Shown: positions 20,843 to 33,949, counted from the first letter of the stretch. The stretch is DNA of 64,000 nucleotides from Ctenosaura bakeri (GCA_948474755.1 CAOLHI010001312.1:496001-560000), one strand, 5' to 3'. Translations and numbers: made by a program. The notes: generated from the sequence alone by a model not told the origin.

Positions 20843-21424
20843 TATATTGTTAAAAGCAGAAGTTTACTTCCAGCCATTTCCATTCTAAACCATTTCCATT
20901 GTTCTGCTTGGCATTTCTGGCAGTCCTTGTGATGCCTAAGAGTCCTAGAACAGAAAATTGTTTCCTGGACATGATACAGTTACTTACCCTGACCTGTGGA
21001 GAAACATCCAGGACCTTGAACTGAAATGAGTAATAGAAGACATTGGGAAAAGTATAGCAAAGTGGAATGGGGTACAGCTTTAGAAAGTTAGTTTTAGAAA
21101 CTGTGACTCTCACAGTCACCCAACCAGCATGGCCACTAGCTATGTGGCCATACTTTCTGGAGATTTCTGGGACTTGTAGTTCAAAAGCTAACTTGTTCAC
21201 ATTCTGCACTGGAGTGGCATTTAAACAGGAAGAGTGGTTTTCCAAGGAACTCTACTGACTGGGACTATGAAGATGAAAATAAAAATGGAACTCTCCCTGT
21301 GAGAAGTTCCTGTTTGACAAAATCAAAATCTGTATTCAGGATTTCTACACCTGACCATAAATGGTAAAATATGGCTAAGTTCTTGGCCTATTTAATCATA
21401 GAGATGGGTCTCATGGGACACTAA

Positions 21425-21626
21425 GGGCATTTCTGCACTACACTGTTATAGTGCTATTATTCCACTTTCAACATCCTATGGAATCCTTGGGTTTGCCTTT
21501 TAGGGAGGGACACTCAGAATTCTCAGCCAAAGGGCTCTTTGGCCTCAGTAAACTACAAACCCCTGAATTCCCCAGGATGTTGAAACTGGAATAATAGCAC
21601 TATAACAGTGTAGAGCAGAAATGGCC
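21425..21626. mobile_element. Inverted-repeat MITE, GGAATCC core family
   Basis: Ends GGGCATTTCTGCAC and GCAGAAATGGCC, perfect TAA duplication. Both arms carry ACTGTTATAGTGCTATTATTCCA-type and GGAATCC-type sequence. Confidence 0.75.
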
Positions 21627-22699
21627 TAAGTCCAATCCCTGCTGAGTGCAGCATCTCCAACTAAAGCATTCTTAGCAGGTAGTTTTCCAGAAAATGTCCA
21701 GAGATGTTCACCTCTCTAGGCAACTGGATCCGAACTACCTGTATTATCAAGAAATTACATCTAATTGTCAATAAAAATCTACTCTCCTATAACAAAAACC
21801 ACTAGACCTGTTCTATCCCCAGGGCAGGACAGAACTGGTCTGTACCCTTCTATCTGTGACAGACTTTAAGGAGTTGGTCTGCTTTGGTTGTACCCTTATT
21901 GCATTTATTGTGGCATTTCTCACAAACTCTCTGAAACTCCTCCACATTTAATTTTTAGTCCCTTGTCCATGCACTTAGACAGATATTCTCTTTTAGGCTG
22001 ATGGGATATTGGCTTGGAGAGAATGATCATTATATGTGCACTTTTTTACTTTTCTTTAGTACTTAGGTGACCATGAGAAAATGCCATGCAATCCATTCTG
22101 TATTATTTAAAAGAGAAATAATCATGCATTTCATCATCATGATAAGAGGGTCCAGCAGACAATTATCTTACAGCTAAATGTAATTACAGTGTAACTGCAT
22201 GACCAGCAATTATGGCACCATTTAAGTAAGGAGCCATGCTATTGTGAAAAATGTTGCCTTTACTTTCTGATTATTCCCTGTTTTGTAGAAATTCACTTAG
22301 ACGTCCTTGTAAAAATTAGTTACAAGCATTTTTACAGGAAAATGATATCTACTTCTTCTGACTATAGGATAAAAGACAGATGCAAAAGTAATAATCAAGA
22401 CAACACTGTTTCCTTCCCATTTGATCCAGATACTGTTGACCCTTCAAATGTGAAAGATCACAGGAGTCAAAGGCAAAGGTTGTAAAAATTACACTGTTAA
22501 GAATTCAACTCCCAGAATTGCCCAATCACTATGGCCAGTGACAATGCTTGCTGGGGATTGGGAAGTTTTTTTCCCCAAAAAACATAATTTTTTTCCACCT
22601 TTGGTTATAGGCACACAGCCTGAACCTATGAATGAAATGGATAGTATTTTCAATGACATAAGTTTTTCACCAAAGAAGAAAGCTGACAGGAAGAAAACT

Positions 22700-22983
22700 C
22701 ATTAGAAATGTGGATACCATGGATTGCCCCAGGGCAAATCAGACCTGAACTCTCACCAAGCTGAGATTGTTGCATATGAGACAAGGTGAGCCACTGGAAA
22801 AGACAGTGGAAATGGAAGTCAGCAGGAAAAGAGGAAGACTACATTGCAGGTGGATTGATTCAACCAAGGAAGCCACAGCTCTGAGTTTGCAAGACCTGAG
22901 CATGGCAGTTGATGAACAGAGCTCTTAAGGGCCTCTCATTCATAGGGTCACCTTAAGTCAATGGCAAATAACAATAGCAACAG
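22700..22983 (+). repeat. RTE/BovB-like LINE 3' relic
   Basis: Broken codons still resemble the C-terminus of RTE/BovB-like ORF2 (RKRGR, CRWIDSTKEA, ALSLQDLS). It then ends in ATTCATAGGGTCACCTTAAGTCAATGGC..AACAA, the tail shared with the SINEs here. Confidence 0.65.
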
Positions 22984-22994
22984 TAAAGGACCTT

Positions 22995-23625
22995 CACATG
23001 ACATCATTATAGCACTTTGACACTACCTTAACTGACATGGTTGCATGCTATGGGATCCTGTGCTTTGTAGTTTGCTGAGGCACTGGAGCTTCTTCCAGAG
23101 AATCATAAGTCTCTTGCAAAACTATGGCCATTTCTTCAGGATGGCACCCTTTTGGCATGGCAACACAAGAGGAGCAGAATTGTGATGACACTTTTGCATG
23201 ATGTAGTCGCAGTCCCGCCCTTCTCATGTCCCCACCCAACACAATCATGGGGATATCATTGATGGAAAAACTCTGTCAATGGCCCCTGATCGTGAGACAC
23301 TCCCATCACTGCTGGCCATACAGAAGGAGTGGAAGTGCAATCATATGCTTCCTTCTCTACTGCAGCATGGGAAGATGGCCAGCTGCAGTGTGGAAGGAAG
23401 GAGCATGTGGCTTATGCTTCCTTTTGCAGGGAACCAGCTGGCTGCGGAGGAGAGCATTCCCATTGCACTCCGTTCCCAGCAAAGGTGCTACCAGGACTGC
23501 GATGGGACACAGTGGGGACCAGTAAGGTGCAGAAATAGCCTATGTCTCAAGATTTCACGCTATGGCAGTCAAAGTGCTTTCAAAGTTTTGTCATTGTGTA
23601 GTGTGATAGAGATCTTACATGATTA
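22995..23625. mobile_element. Inverted-repeat MITE (host of the nested element)
   Basis: The left half CACTTTGACACTACCTTAAC..GGGATCCTGTGCTTTGTAG and right half TATGGCAGTCAAAGTG are the two ends of the local ACTTTGATACCACTTTAACTGCC-type MITE, split by 23126-23540. Confidence 0.6.
23126..23540. mobile_element. DNA transposon nested inside an inverted-repeat MITE
   Basis: 415 bp with ends GGCCATTTCTTCA and TGCAGAAATAGCC and a perfect 3-bp duplication TAT (23123-23125, 23541-23543). It is more G/C-rich than its surroundings, and short frames inside it are incidental. Confidence 0.7.
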
Positions 23626-23629
23626 GGTG

Positions 23630-26600
23630 AATGTGGTAGAACCACCCCTCTGATCTGTTTGTTACATTTTGAATATTTTTCCAGTTATAAGGGTTGTGAA
23701 TGTATCTTTTCACCTGCTCTTGGCTGTCAAGTTACAGTGATTATAAGCAGTTCACAAATAGTTCATTTGTAGGAAAGAGCAAATGTGAGTGGCAATTTTT
23801 AGTATGCGCAAAGGAAATAACTGATGAGCACGTATGAAAGTAGAAGTCAACAGGAGACAGAGCTCCACATGCTGACTCAGGGTCACTTGCTTTATTTACT
23901 TTTTAAAAGCCTATTGAGTTTTGGTCTCTATCAAAGTTGGTCTTCCTCAGTATGTGGACCTCTGTCTCTTGCTTACTTCTAATTTTTAGCAAATAACACA
24001 TTTGTTATGGGATGACTCTTCCCATTTTTTAAGGACTAAATCCAGTTACTAATCTTAGCTAAAGTGGATCCATTAAAGAAATGGGATTTACAGCTGTGTT
24101 GACTTACCATTTATCACTTGATTCAGGGGATCTTTTTTTAATCAGATGATCAAAAGGATTTAGCACATATTCAGGCTAGTCCTACAGAAGAAATTGAATG
24201 AGTTGTTTACGGTGGGAAGTTACAGTAAAGCTGATATCTTTCCAAACTTCAAAACTTTTTTCACTTACAGAGAGCTGTTTTTGTTGCTTCTGTTGCTATT
24301 ATTGTTCTTGTTTTACAGGAGGAAAAATTCAAAATAGTATCCTCACAAACAATGTGAGGTGCCACAATCTATTTTATCCTACTAGAACTCCATCATTTCA
24401 CTCAGACCAGACCTGAATCTTGGCCTTCCGGTGAACTAGAATCTTCCCATTAAAGTGGAAACCTTAGCTGTTCCAGTGGCCATTTTTCAGCCTATGGGGC
24501 CCAGGATAAAAAATAAATAAATCATAGACTCTGGACATTCATGGCTACATTCATTTTTTAAAACCTTTTAAAAGCCTCGGGAAAGTTTATGGAGTCCACC
24601 AAGCCCCAAAACACAAAACTGTCACTCCCAGAGATCTATAGAAGAACAGCCATTTTCCATCTATTTATTGGAAAATATTTTGGGAGGTGGGGGTGTTATT
24701 CATTGGGCAGCTGTAGTGGGGGTCTCTGGGCTGAAAAATAATCCCAGGACCTACTAGAGGGTCATGTGCTGCACTTTACCTACCAACGAATTAGAGGTCC
24801 TAAGTGTATAAAGTCCTCTTTTCTTTTGGCTCTTTCCACTGATGATGCTGATTCTGTGATGTTGATATGTGCAGATCTGAGAGAAGATAAGGATAAAATT
24901 ATTATTCATTTTTGATATCTATTTTGAGCCTTGAAGCCAGACAATTCTAAAGCAAGTCCAAAGAGATGCTCTAGCTTCAGTTGTTCCCTCCCAGTGATAT
25001 TTCTGCATGACTTCCTCTTCACTAAACAGGAGAATATTGTTGAGACTCTAAGAGGTAAAATGAGGTTGATTAAATATATAATGCTGAAAATCACTTTGCT
25101 TCAGCTTCCTGTATATTGACTGGAAGGCCCACAACAGAAACAAATAGTCTTTCCAATTTGCAATGATAAGAAAGAATCTCTACTTAATGTGTATGTGTGT
25201 CTGCAAGAGAGAATATGAGAGAGAACCCAGATTCACAATCTACATGCATGGAATTTTTGTCTTCTTACAACATGATCCCTAAGCATACTTATGCAAAAAC
25301 TGACTTCCTTCAGACTTGTCTTTATTTAGAATGCTTAATCTTTGAGTTCTACATTATAGATTGAAAACCAAGCACGCTGAACTTGATCTCAATTTTTTAA
25401 ACAAAATTAAATGGCCTCTGGATCACAGACTATTTTTCTTTCATATACTTAAAAGCTTTTCTTAGCATTCATTCACAAGTTTTCCTAGCATACATTCACA
25501 TGATAGCAGATATCCTGCATTGTGAGACATTACTACAAATATGTGGCTACAATGCCTGCCAAAGCACTTGCATTGCCCTGCCCCAAACCCTGCCTTTGAA
25601 GTGTCATAGCTTCCCCAAGATAGCCATTTCTGAGGTGCAGGAGAGCAGGACAGTGAGTAATTATAAGTCCAGCCCTCTTCTGCTTGGGGAACATACTGCA
25701 AATGGCAGCTGCAGAGACCCTTTGGGGTTTGCTCTCCAGTAATTTGGAAGTGGCCATCTGGGGTGATGTGCAATAGTTCAAAGGTAGGATGGGGGACATT
25801 TTGGGTCATTGCTGTTGTTCAATGACCATAAACATGAAGTGAAATAATTTAATTTAAAGGTCATAATTCAGGCTTATGACATCTTAATTACTGAACAGGA
25901 TGCCAGCCAATTCTTGACTTAAGCTTTTGAAATTTTGGCTTGAGATTCACAAATACAGCTGAATTTTTGAATTGATGGAAAATTGTATTTTCAAATTAGT
26001 TCATTATAAATAGCATCTTATTCTTGTACAACAGCAGTGAAAGAATCTGGCTATGTTTTGAACACTAGCTCCTCTCTTAATCTTTTTAACAGTACTGGAT
26101 TACAGTTATGGCTGTGACTTCCATAATTATAGCAGCAAGCGCTGACACTACTGTGTGAACAATGGAGGAAATGTAGATAAGCTCTAAGGTTCCTTTGTCT
26201 ACAAAGTAGGCAATTCCTTTTTTTTTTTTTTTTTTTTAGGGCTCACTAGCTAACTGCTTGTAGTAGACTCCTCAAAACACACCTAACCCTTAGCCCAGCT
26301 TGCTCCACCTGATGCCTTCCATGTGTGTTGATTATGGCCATTATGGGGCTTGCAGTTTAGGGAGCGGTAAACCCCAGGATTCCATAGAGTGTTGAAAGTG
26401 GAATAATAGCACTATAACAGTCCAGTGCACAAATGGCCTCAGTCAATTTACCAGATGTAGCACCCTTTCCTCCAACAGCCATATCTGTGGCTCTCATTTC
26501 ATAGTGAAAATTTAGTCATCTTTTGTTCACAGTCATCCAAATCAGGTATGACTGATTTCCCCTAATTTCTGTGGTATATCCCTGACATTCCTTTGACAAT

Positions 26601-28380
26601 GTGAAGACATTTCAGCACTAGTTTTACCATGGCTTAATAATGCAGACCTAGCATTGTACAAATTACCGTTCAGTCTTGGATGAGCTGGCTTTGAAACTGC
26701 TGTGCCATCAATACTGATATAATTTATTCACTAATTTATTTCTAAATAAGATAAGTGGACAAGTAGTATTGATGGATCACTAACATATCACCTGTTTTTC
26801 CTATTATCATTAGGAAGTCTGGATGGATTGCTGAGATGATTCAATAATGAGATATGCTAAGAAAACAGTACACCAATAATGATGTTGTTGCTGTATATAG
26901 AAGTTGCATTCAAATAAATATTTCAGAGAATTCCAGACTGCTGCAGTGTTTTAGACCTGGTAGCCCAACCTAGAATGTGGCTAAAAATAGCATCTGCAAC
27001 TCCCAGAATCCTCCTGCCAGCAGCCATGGGGGAGAGATTGCTAGTGACTTGGAGTTTCTAGTCCAACAATTTTTTTCCCAAGCTCGGGATCAACCTTGGT
27101 ACCCAATTGCCAGTTATTAATTCTCACTTTCTAAACTGGCTCTTTATGCCAAACTGTGTATCATAAAATCAAGGCATTATAAGTCATTCACCAAACCCTT
27201 GAATTTGCATAACAATGCTCTTTTGTGTTGACAAGCATTTCCTACATAGTGTATATTTAATGGTACAATCACAGAGGCTTAAAGGAGAGATTTCATGTAA
27301 TCTGTAATAAATTGGTTGGCTCATTTTTAAGGAATCATTTGCTGAGCTGGGACTGGGTGTTTCTTAAATCTCCCGTGTGCATTGCCATCTGCTTGTAAAA
27401 GAGCAATATATCTACCTAGCCTCCAGCTATTTTGCCAGTGACTCAGGAAATTGGATGTAGGATCCAACAGCTTGACACAGATAGTGCCACTTTCCGCTTC
27501 CACCATAAACACAAACATGAGCTTTTAAAATTACAAGGCAGGATGATTTTCCCACATGGGAGCCACCTGGTTAAACAGTCGTGGTCCACAGGGAGGGTAT
27601 AAAGGGATACTGAACATAAGAGTAGCTTATGGATTTAGGCTCTTCAATCAAGCCTGTCACACCTTGTAGTATCTGAGGCCTGGCTAAAAAGTCAGCAGCA
27701 TATAACTATGATTTATATACCAGCCAGTGATAATCTCCCTATCATTCAAAATGCATAATACAAAAATTGTAAAAACAGCATGAAATGGTAACCTATATTG
27801 CCTCACTGCCCAGGTGCATCTAACATCATAATCTGTATTTCTAGTTCAGGCATTTGAACTACAGTGGAACAGGAACATGTGTGCCACTCTTGTTGCACTA
27901 GACAGCATGCAATATCATGCACTTGTGGATGAAAAAGCCCATATTCCAGTGATTTTTTTTCCACATGTGAAAAATTTGTTCATGCAGAAAGATGGGGTTT
28001 TGAACAAAAACCAATGTGTTACACAGAAAGCAGACTAAATACACTTTTGCCTATGCAAAAACATAGGTTTTGGGACAAATTCGGGGGAGGGGAAGGTAAA
28101 AAATGTCAGGGTAGCTGACCATTGTTTTTCATCTTGGATAAGAAAATCTGTGAGTCTTTGTTGCTTCCTTAGTAATGTGACAGAGGTTATTTGTCTAATC
28201 TTATTAGATAAGACACTGTAGCAGGCCACAGACTAAGCATTTGAGGAGATGGATCAAATTATTTTATTTCATTATAAGGGAATATTGCTATTGTGTGTGA
28301 TTTTGTTTGTTGTTTATAACTGCTCACTTACTTAAACAATAAATTTTTAGTTTATAACTGTTTGATTGCTTAAACAATAA
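23630..28380. other. Unassigned AT-rich DNA
   Basis: Only a half MITE (26335-26438), a T-run (26219-26238) and a hAT-like remnant near 26940-27085 (CAACTCCCAGAATCC) stand out. The 25462-25809 frames on both strands are mutual shadows without domains. Confidence 0.4.
26335..26438. mobile_element. Right half of a GGAATCC-core MITE
   Basis: AACCCCAGGATTCCATAGAG, GAAAGTGGAATAATAGCACT and the end GCACAAATGGCC match the right arm of the family; the left arm is lost. Confidence 0.55.
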
Positions 28381-28382
28381 AT

Positions 28383-28592
28383 TGTTGTTGTGTGCCTTTA
28401 AGTCACAGAGGTTTTTTTTTTTTTTTGCAGAAATTGTTCTGAGAGGGTTTGCCTTTGCTTTCCTCAGAGGCTGAGAGTGTGTGACTTGCTCGAGGTCACC
28501 TAGTAGATTTTGATGGCCCAGCCAGGATTCAAACCCTGGTCTCTCCTTGTTCTAATCCAACATTCAGACCACTGAACCACACTGGCTCTTAC
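28383..28592 (-). repeat. tRNA-derived SINE
   Basis: Reverse complement with TTGTTGTTGTGTGCC tail, TGACTTGCTCGAGGTCACC, B-box GGATTCAAACCC and the CACTGAACCACACTGGC head. A T14 run interrupts the tail part. Confidence 0.82.
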
Positions 28593-29007
28593 CATCAACC
28601 ATATCAAACAATTTTTTCCCAATTGGTGGGTGGTGGTTCTGGTGGAAAAGGGTCACAAGACATACCCTGGAGCATGCCTCACCCACCCACTCTAATCTAC
28701 AGTTTTCTCTCCTTCCCATTCCATACTATCCTCATGATCATCCTTATGTGGACTCACTCATTCTGTTTCAACCTGATACACCCCTGAAGTCACTAGATAC
28801 TTGACTCAATCTTAAAGCATCCATGCTAACCACAGAGTGAACCATACGCATACGACCCTAAATAAACAACTAAAACTGCCTGAAAGATAATAGATGTGTG
28901 TTACCTTGATATCAACTCCAATGTAAAGCCAAAAGCAACAAACTCACATACCTTAGCCCACCCACCAAACATATAAATCTGAATCATATTGTTAGACCCA
29001 GATAGAA

Positions 29008-29264
29008 TAGAGCCACAGAGCATGCTGAAGTGGTTTGATTGTTGGACTAGAACTTGGAAGACTATGGCCCAAATGTCCACTTTATTATGGAAACCCACTG
29101 GCTCACTTGTATTGAATCAGACTCAATCAGACTACTGTCTCTGCATCAGAGAATGGCAATGGTAAACCCCCTCTGGACAAATATTGCCAAGAAAACCCAA
29201 AGATAGGCTTGCCTTAGGATCACCATAAATTGGAAAGCACTTGAAGATGCATAACAGCAACCTG
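29008..29264 (+). repeat. tRNA-derived SINE, diverged
   Basis: Head GAAGTGGTTTGATTGTTGGACTAG, the AATGGCAATGGTAAACCCCC block and the tail CACCATAAATTGGAAAGCACTTGAAG. Confidence 0.75.
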
Positions 29265-29406
29265 GGCTAACTCACCATTAAAGAATTGATTAAGTGGGCT
29301 TACCCTAGTTAGAATAGATAGGGTTCAGAACAAAAGATGTTTGTTTGTGGATGGCAGCTAAGACCTTCCATGGGCTGCTGCACTTAAAATTCAATTCTGA
29401 GCAAGT

Positions 29407-29440
29407 ATCACTTCTTGGCCTTTTGGCTAAGATCAAGTGT
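29407..29440 (+). pseudogene. Truncated U2 snRNA retrocopy
   Basis: Thirty-four bases match the 5' end of U2 snRNA with about two changes (ATCACTTCTTGGCC, then TTTTGGCTAAGATCAAGTGT). The match stops before the branch-site recognition and Sm regions. It is therefore not functional; LINE machinery commonly makes such 5' fragments. Confidence 0.8.
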
Positions 29441-31639
29441 GTTTGTGCTGAGCAAAGCATGGGTAGAAAACATTTCCTACCTTTAGCGGCCACTTCACTC
29501 ATTATCATAAATATACACCTAAACATATAACATGTTCGCAAATATATACATTTGTAATGATGAAAGTCATGATTCACAGAAATACACTAGCTGAAAGGAC
29601 AGAATTGATTTTGAATGTGGGTTTTCTTTCATGAAATAGATAAAGGCACCTCCCATGTACTCTTAATCTGGTTCCATACATAAGTCTTCAATAATGCAGA
29701 ACATCTGACTCCAAAAGGGTGAACTGATCTTACCTTTGCAAACAGCAGATTTTCAATGTGAACTTCACAGCAGATCATTGCATCCCCCCTCCCATTTGCC
29801 TTTGATAAATATTGTTATCCTTCAGCAGTTGCTTTTGGTAACAATTGTCACTCTTTGGTCATCCAAAAGCCATAAATTGTACTTACAAAGTAGACTGAGC
29901 AGGGTGTGACGACACTGATTCAAATTGGACTTTGTCCGTGACACTACAAATATTTGCTTTATTTTTGTTCAACATTCAAGAAGGCACCAAATTGTATTTC
30001 TTAGTTTGCCTTGGTATTCAGTTGATGGCTTTCCCTGCTCCTTAATGCAGTCTCATGATGGCTGTGCAAATAATATCAGTGCCTTCTGCACTGAGCATTC
30101 ATAGACAGGGACATAAAATTCTTTATTTTTTTCCTGCCACACAGATGATTCCAATAGAAGTATCATGAAGATATGGTAGGAAGACTCTTTAGCTGGTAAT
30201 AGTTTCTTGTCCCATTTTCTAGTACTTAACTGGCTACAAATAATTTCTTATGTCCACTGTTTCTGTTACAGCTTAATGAAGCATCCGCATTCAGAGGGAT
30301 TCTACATCAGAATATCAGATTGTGGATATCAAGATCAATAGAGGAAAGCAATAATGTGTGTGTTCTGCTTGTAAGCTCCTCAGAAGAAATCAAATACTGA
30401 CAAAAGAAAGTCAGACACACTGGCCAGATGAATCTTGAGTTTGATTTAATACATTTTCAGCTTCTTGTGCACAACACAGTTTATGGACACTTTGCCATGT
30501 GATGTATTGCACACATTAATTTTGAACTGTTCCATCCTAAAGAAATTCCATTGCTTCTGTTTGGATCACAGTGTGATGGTACAACTTTAAAGACTCAAGG
30601 AGGTTAGATCTTTCTTGCAAATCTTCTCTTAGGTCTTAGCTACATTGACACATATCTGAATCTCAAAGGTATTTAAAAAAAGTGAAATGGCATGATAAAA
30701 TTTCCAAGTCCTCTGAATATTAATATTTTAAAAATTATATCAGATTTGTCTCCCATATATGCCTTTCATTTGCAGTTTGACACCAATATTCCCTTGCTTA
30801 GATTATTTTAATAAACACACAAAGTTAATATAAGGTTTACTAAATTCAATTGGAAGTGATCTGATACTGTAAGATATTGAATGCCCGTCAGCTGCAGATA
30901 TTGTCCAGTAATGAACTCTACCTGTCTACTGGATGATCAGTCAAATATTGACTACTGTATTGTGGCTGCCAAATATTGTCAAAATCAGCTGCCAAATTTT
31001 GTCAAATTTTCCCCAGGCATTGACAGCCTCTGTGTACCTGTTCTCAGCTATTTTCAGAACACTGAACTCTGCTACTTTGAGTCTTTGAATGTCAAATAGT
31101 AGAAAACATCTGGAAAGTACTCATCGGTGATATTTCCTTTGTTTCCATGGGAGATGTTGACTGTTGAATTTGGGGGGGATGCTATTTAAAAAAAAAAGTA
31201 ACTTTGGTAAGCTGTGAATTCCTTTGTACACTCAGTATCCAATATGTGAAGGGTTTTATAGGCTATGGAACTTTTAAGAGCTAAACAAAATAGATTTTTC
31301 CTCAATATCCCTGAAGTGGATCTAGCTTTCTGTGGATGCAACTGGGCTGACAGAAACAGATATCTTCCTTGCAGCCTCTCCAGAAGATGGGGAGAATTTG
31401 CTGAATGGTGGCAGGTTGTGGTATAGGTACACTCCCACACGCACACACACAAAAAAATGGCAAAGCCATTTCCAGTATCTCTCTGCAGTTTTAACAGAAC
31501 TTCCTTTGCCCCACTTCACAGCTTATTCCATTCAGCAGCATCCCTATGTAATATTTAGAGGAGGGATTAGAGAGATATCTAGAAGGAAGAGAAACCGGGG
31601 GAGTGCACCCTCCGCCTCAGTTGCAGATTTCAATCCTTG
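29441..31639. other. Unassigned DNA
   Basis: No coding signature or repeat that I can name. Confidence 0.4.
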
Positions 31640-31820
31640 CGAATATGTGTACTTGTATATCACTTTTCCTTTTTTGTTTTCATTCACTTTTTAAAAAATC
31701 TCCAAAGTGGTTTACAATCAGAAGGTACAATAAGCTCTACATGGAGAGGACAGGGATTGAACCTGGGACTTCCTCTATACAAAGCAGGTGCTCAACACTG
31801 AGTGATTATCCTTCTCCTAG
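31640..31820 (-). repeat. Second type of tRNA-derived SINE
   Basis: The plus strand contains CAGGGATTGAACCTGGGAC and CAGGTGCTCAACACTGAGTGATTATCC, a reverse-complement tRNA-like head (B and A box regions) unlike the main SINE family. Confidence 0.55.
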
Positions 31821-32339
31821 TGTAAGGAAAAGTATTGCCCATGGCATCAAACACAATTTTCCATTCATTTTTTTCAGGAAAAAATATTATGCTTAAAACT
31901 TCAATTGCTACATATGGAGGCATTCTGGAGTGGCAAATTTATGACTAGTACCACACAACCTTATCCATCCCCCAATGTGGAAAAGTCCTGAAAAATCCAA
32001 AACTTAAACTCAAAGTGATGTTCCATCAATCCTGTGTAAGATTTTTGGCTGATTTCAGGGTCATTCAGCCTTCCAGGATGGCATGGGGTAAAAATTTTCC
32101 CCTGCAAAAGTCGTCCACCCCATCCTAGGTTATTTAAGTGTAAAGATATACCACTGAATACCAAAGTCAGAATTTATTTACTTCTTTATTTAGAGTATCC
32201 CTTAACCCAAAATGCTCCCAGAGCAGCTTACAAATTGTTAATTGGACAGTTCCCTGCCCTCACACTTACAGTCTAAATAACACAAGGAAAAGGGATTGGC
32301 AGTGGAAAGGGGATAGAATTGTTTGTGTCAGTGTATTTC

Positions 32340-32898
32340 TGATTTCTGTGTATGGTTGTGAGAGTTGGAAGAAGTTGGCGAAGAAAGACAACAGAAAGAG
32401 AATTGACTGGTTTGAATTGTGGTTGTAGAGGACAGCTCTGTGGATACCACAGACTGCCAAGAAGACAAATTATAGAATCATAGAAATGTAGAGTTGGAAG
32501 AGACCACACAGGCCATCCAGTCCAACCCCCTGCCATGCAGGAACACCCTCAAAGCACTCCCGACAGATGGCCATCAAGCCTCTGCTTAAAAACCTCCAAG
32601 GAAGGAGACTCCACTAATGGGTCTGACAGCAAATCAACTCTAAACTCTCCCTAGAAGCCAGAATGACCAAACTGAGGTGACTGAACTTGGGCCATATCAT
32701 GAGACAAGATGACTCATTAGGAGGCATGGCAATGCTTGGTAAAGCAGGAGCAGAAAGAAAAGAAAAGTGGAAAGGATCTATCAAGAGAGTCACAGCCCTG
32801 AGTTTGCAGGGCCTGAGCAGAGCTGAACTTCCAAGACAGGGTGTCTTGGAGGTTCACAGAGCTTTCATAAGTCAAAGTGATTTGATGTCAATTAACAA
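32340..32898 (+). repeat. RTE/BovB-like LINE 3' relic, split by CR1
   Basis: Before the CR1 insert the codons resemble IDWFELW..ALWIPQTAKK. After it come ARMTKL, GHIMRQDDS and ALSLQGLS, in the order expected for the C-terminus of RTE/BovB-like ORF2. Stops and indels make it dead. The 3' tail ends at the hAT target site at 32899. Confidence 0.7.
32473..32625 (-). repeat. CR1 LINE 3' fragment inserted in an RTE/BovB-like LINE
   Basis: Begins AGAATCATAGAAATGTAGAG and contains TCCAACCCCCTGCCATGCAG. The RTE-like coding relic is interrupted here and resumes after 32626. Confidence 0.85.
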
Positions 32899-33061
32899 CC
32901 TTAGACTGGTGGTTCTTAACTTTTTCTTTACAAGGGACCTCTGCAAATATTTTACTGTCTCCCAAGTACTCCCATTACATAACTCAGGAGTTAAATATTT
33001 AAATTTAGATTTAAATATTCAAATATTTGTGTAAATTTTCACACATTTATTTATTTAAACT

Positions 33062-33255
33062 TCTGGAGACTAGGATTCAAATCCCCACTCAGACACTGGG
33101 TGACCTTGGGCAGGTCACATTCTCTCAGCCTCAGAGGGAAGCAAAGGAAAACCCCCTCTGAACAAATCTTGCCCCTCCAAACAAAAACCCGTGATAAGGT
33201 TCACTTTAGGGTTTCCATAAACCGGAAGTGACTTGAAGGCACACAATGACAAAGT
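33062..33255 (+). repeat. SINE inside hAT element, lacking its 5' head
   Basis: Starts near the B box (AGGATTCAAATCCCC) and continues with GGTGACCTTGGGCAGGTCAC and the ACTTGAAGGCACACAA tail. Confidence 0.78.
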
Positions 33256-33297
33256 GCTGCCAACCAAGGGGAGGTTCTTTCTAACCATCACATCTCT

Positions 33298-33475
33298 CCC
33301 CTTTGAGGACTGATTTATGGTGACCCTAAGGCAAACCCTTCATGTGGATTTTCTTGGCAAGATTTGTCGCCTTTGTCTTTGTCTGAAGCTAAGAGAATGT
33401 GACTTCCCTAAGGTAACCCAGATGGTTTCCATGGTCATGGGGGGATTCAGACCCTGGTCTCTGGAGTCATAGTTT
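33298..33475 (-). repeat. SINE inside hAT element, opposite orientation
   Basis: Reverse complement of the same family (TTTCTTGGCAAGATTTG, AATGTGACTTCCCTAAGG, ACCCTGGTCTCTGGAGTC), about 40 bp from its inverted neighbour. Confidence 0.75.
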
Positions 33476-33818
33476 GGGTGTGTGCACAGATCCGCTCCTG
33501 TCTCCCTTTCATGAGGGACACAGCAGTGGGGGTATGTGTGCATGTGCCCAAACTGCTTTCTGGTTTGCAAACAAGGGAGCAGTTTCAGCACCCATAATCC
33601 TCACTGTTATCGCATACCTGTTGTTGCTGCTGCTGTTAGTGTCCAGCAGCAGGGCTTCAAGGACCTCCTGTGAGGCCTCTGTAGACATGCAGGGGTCCCT
33701 GGACCCCAGGTTAAGAACCACTGCCTGAGACTATTTTTTTCTGATTTTTTTATTTTACTTGTAAGTTGCTAGAGTTTTCATTCACTATGATTGAGATATC
33801 TCCATAGTTTCTCTAGAA

Positions 33819-33948
33819 CAGTGGTTCCAAAACTTGCATTCCCTGGGTATTATTGGACTACAATTTCCAGGAGTCTAACCATTTACCATGTTGGTTGGGG
33901 CTTCTGGGAGTTCTAAATTGACATCTGTAGACTCATTGGGAACCACTG
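33819..33948. mobile_element. 130-bp hAT-type MITE
   Basis: CAGTGGTTCC at the start and GGAACCACTG at the end are perfect inverted ends of hAT type. The flanking 8-mers match only partly. Confidence 0.7.
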
Positions 33949-33949
33949 C

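Larger units (their letters stand above)
32907..33723. mobile_element. hAT element with two SINEs inside
   Basis: Ends TGGTGGTTCTTAAC and GTTAAGAACCACTG are imperfect inverted repeats of the CAGTGGTTCTTAAC type. The flanks CCTTAGAC (32899-32906) and CCTGAGAC (33724-33731) are an 8-bp target duplication with one mismatch. No transposase is visible; SINEs lie at 33062 and 33298. Confidence 0.78.

Noticed and set aside
23226..23626. Three overlapping plus-strand frames near 23226-23626
   Set aside because: They fall inside the nested DNA transposon 23126-23540, which has clear ends and a TAT duplication and no transposase motif.
29407..29440. Functional U2 snRNA gene
   Set aside because: Only the first 34 nt are present and the remaining four-fifths of the RNA is missing.
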